Part shown: positions 55,746-64,000 of the stretch, piece after piece | How positions within the stretch are numbered: the stretch's first letter is position 1 | How the letters are laid out: each line of letters starts with the position of its first letter | From: Tigriopus japonicus | Taxonomy: Eukaryota > Arthropoda > Copepoda > Harpacticoida > Harpacticidae | Assembly: GCA_010645155.1 (NCBI GenBank) | Contig: JAAGOF010000088.1 | Coordinates: 1,397,384 to 1,461,383, forward strand | DNA length: 64,000 bases | Reading direction: 5' to 3' | The notes under the pieces: model-generated | The model's input: only the letters and a program-made list of their open reading frames with translations | What the model was told of the DNA's origin: nothing | The model's database searches: none | Translations under genes and position numbers: made by a program

Positions 55746-58576
55746 CGTTGTAAGGATGCGCACCTTACTGTTTGTGTAGTAGACAACCAGTCTACAAGCG
55801 ACAATTGGTGGGAACTCTCGCGTCATTTTTCTTGTAAAAAGAAGAAACGATTGTTTTCATTCCCAGGGTGTCTTGGGATGGGATTATTAGTCCTCGTATT
55901 GGTCGTGAAAAAGATGTGCGACGAGGCCTTTTTTTGCACACTCATCCTCGTGAACTGACTCTTGTTCCATCTTCATCGTCAAGGATCGCATTTGTTTGAG
56001 CCGTGAATCGACTCGAGACAAGAAGACATTGTGGATAAAGGAGCTTCTCTTCTAATTTCCTGGAGAGGAAGTCAGTGCCAATTGCTGATCTCGTATTTAA
56101 TTACAAATTGCTTTGCTCGTGTCAAGATCAAGTTCTCGCAGCAAAAATCGACGGACAAGCCGTGACGAATTCGATATTTGCTCGATGAGTCTCGCTTTTT
56201 GGCAGCGTTTTAAAATGAACCACCATATGACGATGGTTGTTTTCATCAGAGACCACATCTTGTTCAACTTTCTTCCAAATTGCTAAAGCGCTCTTTTGTA
56301 AGGAACGAAATCGTAACAAGTCTGTGCTCGCATTTTCTACAATTAGCATAATTTTGAACTTTTAAGTCATTGCCAATTCATCAACATGTATATATGTTGA
56401 ACTTGAAAAATTGTTAAAACTTACAGTACTTTATAGAATTACACGCTCAGTAAAATTATGGAAATCAGAGACAGTCGACTTTTTTCACTTTTCCTATATT
56501 TTGTTCAAATTCGGAGGATTTCTCAATCAAAGTAAATATTTTGTTAGTGTGATCTGTCAAATTGATAGTTTTTAGGGAAATTCTTCAGTTGTCAAAAAAT
56601 GCAAAGTGCAAAAACAAAGGAAAATAAGGCAATGTTCACATTTATTTTGACAGGTCACTAAAAATCTTTAAAAAAGATAATTTGCCCCTCTACCCAAAAT
56701 TTGGGAAACAAAAATAATTATTCGTTTGAATGATTGTGATAAAATACCCTTACATAATGTTCATTAGGCTTGACTACCTTTTCAAAGCAACGTTTCTTTA
56801 AATAAAATAAAGTCGTGATACAGCCACTTTTATGGTGAATCTTCCAAGAATCCACCACAGTCAGTACTTTTGTAAAATGGAACTTTGTTATTATGTACTT
56901 GAGATCAGGGTCAAAAAAACAAAACAACAGATTGACGAGGGTTTTAGTCGTTTGCATTTCGAAGGGAGTCATTGAGTTTTTCGTGTGCTATTTATGTTTG
57001 AATTGTGGAAAAATGAGGAATTTTTTGTGAGTGAGCAAATGTCTGCACGTTCGTGGCCAATATGGTAATCATCAAGCCAGTCATAAATATTCCGGAGGTA
57101 TATCATTGGCGCGCCTCAAATCCCCGAGGAAAAAAAGCATCCCACGAAGTTTTGAGGAACCAAGGAGAAGGAAAATGGTGCCTAATTCATCAAGATTAAT
57201 GGGCGCTTATGGCATGTGCTAAAATGCGAGGGACTAGACGAAAGCGACAAGAAAATATCGCTGTTTTAACTTCATTATCTTAGCCAGGATTCTGTCCCCT
57301 GTCAGCCTCTTCGAATCGTCCTCGTACTACGGTAACTCAATCTCGAATAAGGAACTCTCGAGAGAAGAGTGAATTGTTCCGGTAGTGTTGATGTCATTGT
57401 TGGTACACTCGTTAAAAGGTACAAAGGTCATGCCAAACTCAGTTTGTTTTTACCCAATGAATTTAGCCAGTCAGAGAAGGGAGCCACGTGCTCATGACGA
57501 TCTTAGTCGGATATGCAAATTGATGAAGACGGCTCGAGGATGAGTCTTTGACGTGAAAACGCCCGCGGAGTTACTCGTTCCTTTGTTTCAGGGACGAGAG
57601 GTCATTTCGAGGTCAGGGTTTAGTCAACCTACGACAAGTGTCTCTGAACCACTAAGCAAGCAACCATCCATCCAAAGTGGGCCTTCCTTGACAAATGGAA
57701 CCATGAATTGAGTGTGATTAATCCGGAATGTCATGAGCGAGAAATAAATCTTCGTCTCAAAAGAAGCGCCATTCTTGATGGGTCGGAGATGAGTGCTTCG
57801 TTATAATGACATTCGCCCGGATTTAACTAATGGTCCATCCTCTTTTGATGCTAAATACTGCTAACACACTGAAGGTTAGACCCTTATCGAGAGCACAATC
57901 AGAACACTTGCTGTGATGAAATGCCATTGTAGTCGCTCTGGTTTGGTGTGATATGCACCAATTGTGAAACCGTCGGAGATTGTCATTATTTGTTGCTGCT
58001 CCTTGTGCGTAAATAATGCGTAGGTTTCATGGCCTTCACAATGATGTGAGCTGTCACAAAAGCCAGAACATTTCCAATTTTCCAGATGAACCTCAACTGA
58101 CAGACGGACTCTCTCGTTTCCTGATTGATCGTTGTCTACCCACATTTCGCTCATTGCCATGCAATGCTTTAAAATTCGTATGCAATGACAAAATTCCTAC
58201 CAAAAGTTCCGTCCACTCACTACAAGGGTTTCCAAGATCCACCAACACTGGACCGAGTAACCACTAAGGAACAATGGGAGGTAGGTACTTACCGATGCCG
58301 GTCAATCTCCAAATGTTTGAGGAGATGAGCAAATGTGAGTGATAAAGTCTCCTCCCTCGGGATGATGGGTGCCAACAACTAATAATAAACAACAACCACC
58401 TCTCTCCACTCCACAAGAACAAATGGCTCTTCTAGCAACATGGATTCAAGACCAAAGTTCCATCCAACACCAAGAGTGGAGATCTCATCCCTGTGGACGC
58501 CCGTTGCCAGCGTTGCTTGGGGTTCGTTGCTTGTGCTTCGATCCCGGTGTCTTGAGCCGCCAAGGTCATCATGACA

Positions 58577-58597
58577 ACCACCACCACCACCACCACG
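58577..58597 (+). repeat. CCA triplet microsatellite
   Basis: A (CCA)n run. In one frame it encodes only His and on the other strand only Val or Gly, which explains the odd open frames here. Confidence 0.8.
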
Positions 58598-59561
58598 ATA
58601 TCTACCAATAACCAACAACACCAACCACGGACATGCGTACAAACAGTCCGACGCACACTCACAATTCCAGACTTCGTCGCCATTTTCATGTTGATGTTGG
58701 TAGTAGTAGTAGAGTTTCTTGGCTGCAGGGGGTGTAAAAATCATGAGGGGGGAGAGGACATGTGCCTTCGTCATCTTGGCACCATTCGTGTATGCATGCA
58801 CCGCGCCTCACCCTGCAACTTTTTTTGAACCCGTCAGACGCCCGTGAGTGAATCGGAGAATGAATCTTCCTCCGAGAGTGCATGTCGATTGGTACGTGGT
58901 ACGTGGTACATACGGATGTAGCGGGTCCTCCACGAGGTCTGCATGATTCTTGCGCGACAGTGCGCTTCATTGTGAAAAGAAGGCATGAAATGAGGAATGC
59001 AGCGTGTTGATGCTTTGAAGGTGGTATGGAGTACGCGTTGCCATCATATGAAGATGATGAGGATGAGGATCGCGATGCTTTGGCATGTTCAAGAGCCTGC
59101 ACGTGTGGGTCGTTTCCCGATCGTCGAGCGAGATGTGGGGGCATTAAATCATTCAAAAGATGGGGTTGACCCTCTAAATTGCAAGTAGGTCGGAGAGACA
59201 TCTAAATCACCGGAATGGCAGAAAGTACAGGGTGGGCAGAAAAATGTTTACACTAAAGCACTTCCAAAGGCGTTTGTTTTCCTGCAAAAGTGGATTATAT
59301 TGTTAAGAGGAAAATTAAGTTATCCCAGAGTTTGTCTTTATTTGCGAACAACATCTAACTCTTTGAAGAGGATTGCTGAGTACAGAACAGTTAAATTGTA
59401 CATTTTCTATGAGCCTCCCTGTTGGCTAATGATGAGGGGAGTTTGTGGGCTCATTAGTGCCCAATGTGGAACGTTTAAAAGAAGCCATTCCAGAAGGTAC
59501 AAAGAGTCGAAGTGAATACCCATTGGCGAATTGTATCTTCGATTGCCGAAGTGAATCATAG

Positions 59562-59578
59562 CGATGATGATGATGATC
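59562..59578 (+). repeat. GAT triplet microsatellite
   Basis: A GATGATGATGAT run, followed shortly by TATTATCATCATGAT, which can pair with it as a weak hairpin. Confidence 0.7.
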
Positions 59579-62481
59579 GTTATTATCATCATGATTCATT
59601 CATTGGTGGTGCAATGCAAAGAGGCATGGACAAGCAACCCTCAGTCAATTCGACAACGTCCTTGAGCATCATCCAAATCGTAAAGGAAGCTCTTTACAAT
59701 GAGGCTCCAAAAAACCGAAGAACACAGCCACATAGGTCCGGATAATTAGCCAGAGGTGCAGAATTGTTTCAGCAAATATATGTACTCCGCACCCGAAAAA
59801 ATATCTCCATCACATCCTGCTCATCCTCTCTCTCAGTTTCCGATACAGAGGCCTATTCAAAGTGTTGCCAGATAACACCGACCACAAGAAAACTTTTTTG
59901 TCTCTGCCATTTACACATGACACAACAACTTCAATTCTGAGGTTAACTCAACTCGACCACGAATTTTATGGGCCTAGTGATGATGATGTACTTTGCTAAC
60001 CAACTAGTAAGGAGTCACCAAGTCCAACCCCATAAATGTCGGCGAACGTGTTTTTAGAGTAAAGGCATCCCTTTCGTCGACAAAGCCATAAAACACCTAA
60101 TTCGCGTTAGACCAAACCCCTCGGAAAAACGAGTAAGAGAAGGACAAACCCTGGCGGAAAATGCTGTGAGGTGATTTATTAAGTGGCAAACCCATGAAAA
60201 TGACCATGGATGATGCGGTTGAGGCTGGATTGAATTCGTGAATCAATCAACGGCAAAACAAACCCCATGCCGAATGATGGGAGTTGTCCAAAATTTGAAG
60301 CTGTTTTCAAATTAATCAAATTTCCCAACAGGGAGGAGCGAGTTCCGCGCAGAACGATGGATGGATGGATGGTTCGTCTCTGTCAAGAGTTGAAGAAGTT
60401 GAAGGTCAATTTGAATAAAAGCCCATCCTCGTTATTGAGGAAGTTCGCAGCCAAAGGATCTCCCCGCCTATTGTTGACCTGTGTTTAAAAGAAGAAGAAA
60501 TTCCATGAATAGATTCTAAGCCAAAAGATAATGATTGCCCTCCTGACAGTCGCTCATTCCACACATACTATGAACAGTATGCATTTACAACAGTCCATAC
60601 ATACATATAGTACAAGAGGAAGAAAAAACCGATTAAATATGCGTCTGGAGATTGGATACTCGTCAACTGAACCAGGTAAATTCTGAATGCCTCAGGGCTC
60701 GTCGTTGAGATTGTACATAATAGGGCATATTTTCAACGAAATTGCAACAACTTTCAATGGAATGCCGAGAAAAATAATCTGACGTTAGACCAATTGAAAT
60801 TCGCTACTTTTTGCCCCATCTGTTTACCTTGAAATGGAACTGTTTTCTAACCATCCATTTGGCTCTCAAGCAGTCTCACCCAATGTGATGTTTCTCATGC
60901 TTCTAGTAGATAGATATGAGCAATTAGTGTCAGGAATCTCAGGTTGTCCTTGGCATAGCTCTTGCTTATTGTCATGATCATCTTTTTTGTCGTCCAAGAA
61001 GGAGGGAAGATGATCTCTTGGGATCAATTGAGTTTGAAGAGAACCATTATTGAATGATAATGGACTTAAGATCCCGCACGCGAGAGCTAAATTCAGAGTG
61101 AAAAGTTCGTCATGATATCCGCACTTCAAGAACTATTCAGGACGCTTTTTCCTGGTTGTTGAAGTTCATAATAGTGAATGTCTGAAGCATGTGAGGAAAA
61201 TCAATCAAAAGGGAATATCCGTTTATTGCCTCCAATAACCTAAGATTATACATTGCCATGATATTTTTAGTAAACTTCACAATAATGTGTTCGGGTAAAC
61301 GTCGTTTCAAAAAGAAGGAGACCAAATATACAATTTATATTGACGCATTGATCTTCTTACAAAGAAGCTCGATTTGACACACATAATCGGGGGATTCCGT
61401 TTCAGACTCTGGTCACCATATAAAAACAACATTAGTTTCTATCTTTGCTAGACTATGGCGTTTTCAATGTCTATTGATTTATTTACCATATGTTTCTTGA
61501 AAGAACGGGGGTCGGCTCAAAATTGGAACGAGTCTGGATATGTTAGCCGAAATTCTCGTGGGACATTTCTCTTCACAACTTTACTTCGCACTTCAAATTA
61601 AATACAGTATTAAAGTCAAGAATTTCACCTAACCAAACGATTCTTTACATATTTAAAGAGTGAAATAGGTCATTGGCCACAATTTCGTCCATTGAGACAC
61701 ATTTTTCTTTTGATAAATTATTGAACGGGCACTCCCTTGTCTAAACTAAAAGTTGGCAATCTCGAATGGGAGTCAAGAAGGCGTCATTGAAAGTCTTGAG
61801 GAGTGACCAAAAAGTGGATCGACCTCTTCAATAAAACAGAGAATCACGAACCTTTTTGATGAAAATTTCGCTTCACAATTAGCTTTCTTATTGACGCTTA
61901 ATAAAGATTTAACTTTCTGACAAATAGTTTTTTAGCTTAAACTCGTATTAGTTTCAAATTCGCTGGTTTCGAAGATTCCTTATACGCGTATTTACCATTT
62001 TTGAGCCTCAAACCTAAGAAAGGCCAAAGCAAAGAAGCAATGAAAAAAATTATGCATTTCTCTAAGAAATAGAGGCATAAAAGGTCACAAAAACTTGACA
62101 AAGAACCCTCACATTTTTAGGATTGATTACTTGTTCTGTTGTTGTTATTAAATCCGCTTATTGGCCTTAAAAGGCTTAGCATATTTGTCAGAAATTTGAA
62201 ACCCTACAGTAAATGTGGATTGAATTAAAACTCTGGATGATATTTCTTTGAGACAGGCCTCAGAAAAATGTCTTGAACAAAGGTTGCCGATTTTTTTCTT
62301 TAATTACAACATTTTATAACTCAATTTTAATACGCAAGCCTTCCCCAAAGCTTCAAACCCATTTCCCTTAATCTTTCCTGTATTCAAACAGATAACTATA
62401 AACTAACAGAAACCTTAAAAACGCGTTAACCAACTTGAACCAGCATTGTTTTTCTTTCATACCTTCACTTTTTCTAATCAT

Positions 62482-63420
62482 TTAATACACTTGCGGTTCC
62501 CTTGGCGTGAATTTGTTCCCTCGTCCACTTTTCATGTTATCTCGTTGAAGAGCTAGTTCTTCGTTTAACCTGATTTGTTGTTCGTGTCGCGCTTTGGCCG
62601 CAAAGGTCAGTCTGAAGGTCACGGGTGCTCGAAAGGCCACTTGGCTCACCCTTAACAAGTTTATATAGTTGGTACTAACGACAATGCTATGAGGAAACGG
62701 GTTTTCGATCGACAGAATAGAAATCATTAAGTATATTAACGTAAACGCTGATGACGTCAAAGTCGCCTGAATTGGAATGCGTTCAGTCGGACTGATGTGA
62801 ATAAGCGCCGGTGTTCCGCGTGGAACAATCTGAACCTTTCTTCGTGAATACTTCCAGATGACCAAATCCAAAATCACAGCCAGAATGGAGGGCATTGGAA
62901 TAGTGGGCATCAACAAGACCAATTGATAACTATTCACATACTCAACCTCTGGTTTGGAACACGCTTCTGATATCGTCGCAATAGGCCATCCCCATGAATT
63001 CATAACAATCACGTAGGTTGAACAATGAACAGCCATGAGACCCAGTCCAAGTCCGGCAATTTTGATTTGACTTCGCTCGCTTAGACTTCCATTTACTTGA
63101 GCCCTTTTCATTTTCAGGGCCCGAATTAGAGCGATCAAGGCCGTCGAAGTCCCTCCAAAGGCCACTGGAATGAACATGGCCAGGAAGAGTAAGTCGCAAG
63201 TGATCAAAAGGGTCGCTTTTAGGTCCAGGAACAGCAAATAGGCCGTGATGAGTAGAACACCAGAGGCCAAGGCCGAAATGAAGCAGTCCAATAAAACCAG
63301 AACGACCAAGGTTTGGCACAGTTTGAAGTGGGATCGAATGGTTTTAATGGAGTAGATATTGAGGAGAATGCCCACCACTGAAATGACCATAATGACACCA
63401 GAGATATGTTTCATTAGCAT
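62482..63420 (-). CDS. divergent rhodopsin-type (class A) G-protein-coupled receptor
   Basis: A single-exon frame gives 312 aa from the first ATG at 63,420. The open frame extends 10 codons further only to a GTG. Seven hydrophobic segments are visible. Family landmarks are worn: TM1 Asn21 (GILLNIYS) and TM2 Asp45 (VLLDCF) match the conserved 1.50 and 2.50 sites. Cys75 lies before TM3, exactly 25 residues from Arg100, the expected spacing to Arg3.50, but the DRY motif reads IRA. A loop-2 Cys is present (SEACSKP). TM7 has APVTF where NPxxY is expected. This fits the orphan class A receptors abundant in arthropods; ligand unknown. An ATTAAA variant signal overlaps the stop region near 62,480. 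Confidence 0.7.
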   Translation of the reverse strand: MLMKHISGVIMVISVVGILLNIYSIKTIRSHFKLCQTLVVLVLLDCFISALASGVLLITAYLLFLDLKATLLITCDLLFLAMFIPVAFGGTSTALIALIRALKMKRAQVNGSLSERSQIKIAGLGLGLMAVHCSTYVIVMNSWGWPIATISEACSKPEVEYVNSYQLVLLMPTIPMPSILAVILDLVIWKYSRRKVQIVPRGTPALIHISPTERIPIQATLTSSAFTLIYLMISILSIENPFPHSIVVSTNYINLLRVSQVAFRAPVTFRLTFAAKARHEQQIRLNEELALQRDNMKSGRGNKFTPREPQVY

Positions 63421-64000
63421 ATTCTTTCCGGTTGAGAGCGTTTGGAACACTGTATTTTTGGGAGTCTTCTCGCTCTCATTTCACATGATCACATGATCAA
63501 CTTACAAACTTGAGCCTTTTCTCGTTGGCATTTGGGACTAGAAACTTTCAAAGCAAAACAGTGAGTGAAAAGAAACGTTTCAAAGGCAATTAATAAGCAC
63601 GCTCTTGAACACAAGGGATCTTCAATGCCATTCGAAACCAAAATGTGGCCACAGGTAGAAGAGACTCATTACAATTTAATCTCTTTTCGTGACCTCTCTG
63701 TCCTTCCGTGAGAGCCTCTGAAAAGGCAAAATTCTCGTATGATCCTCTCGAAACCCAAATAATGGAAGTTGGCAATTAATCAAAAAAACAGAATAGTCCA
63801 TGGCTTCGGCTGAGTTCGGGCCAAAAAGTTCTCACTTTCGGAGGTTTTTGCATATTCATATTAGCTTCCTTAAAGTGAGTGCCTCAACAAACATTGAGTG
63901 TTGGCAACTCGAATCTATCCAACGTGTTCAACAATGACAAGGTACATGTACGCAAATAACCAGAATTATTCCAGAAACATGACATTCCATATCCATCATC
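63421..64000. other. 5' flank of the GPCR
   Basis: No gene was seen. An in-frame stop (TGA) lies shortly upstream of the receptor frame, so the receptor either starts at 63,420 or is spliced to an upstream exon. Confidence 0.5.

Larger units (their letters stand above)
52234..62481. other. about 10 kb without a supportable gene
   Basis: I read both strands and found no frame with domain features, splice-linked exons or an RNA gene. Open frames at 55,292-55,717, 58,379-59,201 and 53,672-53,887 look like chance or microsatellite translations. AT-rich stretches lie at 56,340-56,720 and 61,400-62,480. It may hold distal promoter, leader introns or enhancers of the flanking minus-strand genes. 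Confidence 0.5.

Noticed and set aside
58379..59201. 140- and 171-codon minus-strand frames
   Set aside because: They run through CCA and related microsatellites, contain Gly/Val or Ser runs and have no domain or splice support.

Overview
This is eukaryotic nuclear DNA from a protostome, most likely an arthropod. Genes are split by GT-AG introns. One gene encodes an innexin, a gap-junction family typical of protostomes, and another encodes a secreted Gly/Ser/Gln-rich protein of the cuticle or resilin-like kind. Moderate base composition, many introns under 100 bases and a single PACS gene would suit a small-genome crustacean such as a harpacticoid copepod (Tigriopus-like). The species is inference. 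I saw no rRNA, tRNA, CRISPR array or bacterial-type operon.

Layout. 1-26,748 (+): a PACS gene in 16 coding exons (1,084 residues, all splice phases consistent), with a 6-codon upstream ORF just before its start. 28.2-31.3 kb: an AT-rich, transposon-like island that ends in a decayed LINE reverse-transcriptase C-terminus. 32,257-33,459 (+): G-protein beta-5 (two exons). 34,818-36,253 (+): a small four-helix membrane protein (two exons). 36,385-38,045 (-): a KLHDC2-like kelch protein (three exons), convergent with the membrane protein with only 131 bases between stop codons. 38,951-39,889: a foldback-like structure made of two inverted arrays of one 17-bp repeat. 40,121-44,311 (-): an innexin (seven exons, 512 residues) with a long N-terminal extension and a 194-bp hAT-type MITE, flanked by a perfect 8-bp target duplication, in one intron. 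48,960-52,076 (-): a 1,038-residue secreted low-complexity structural protein in one open exon. 52.2-62.5 kb: about 10 kb with no gene I can support. 62,482-63,420 (-): a divergent rhodopsin-type GPCR.

The genes do not form one pathway. PACS acts in membrane-cargo sorting, G-beta-5 in G-protein/RGS signalling, KLHDC2 in ubiquitin-ligase substrate recognition, innexin in cell coupling, and the low-complexity protein probably in extracellular matrix. The most distinctive sequence signals are the inverted 17-bp arrays, the intact hAT MITE, the modular low-complexity protein with a Lys/Gly-Arg/Gly tract, and the altered substrate pocket of the KLHDC2-like protein. All exon structures were worked out by hand from reading frame, splice consensus and family similarity, with no transcript data.
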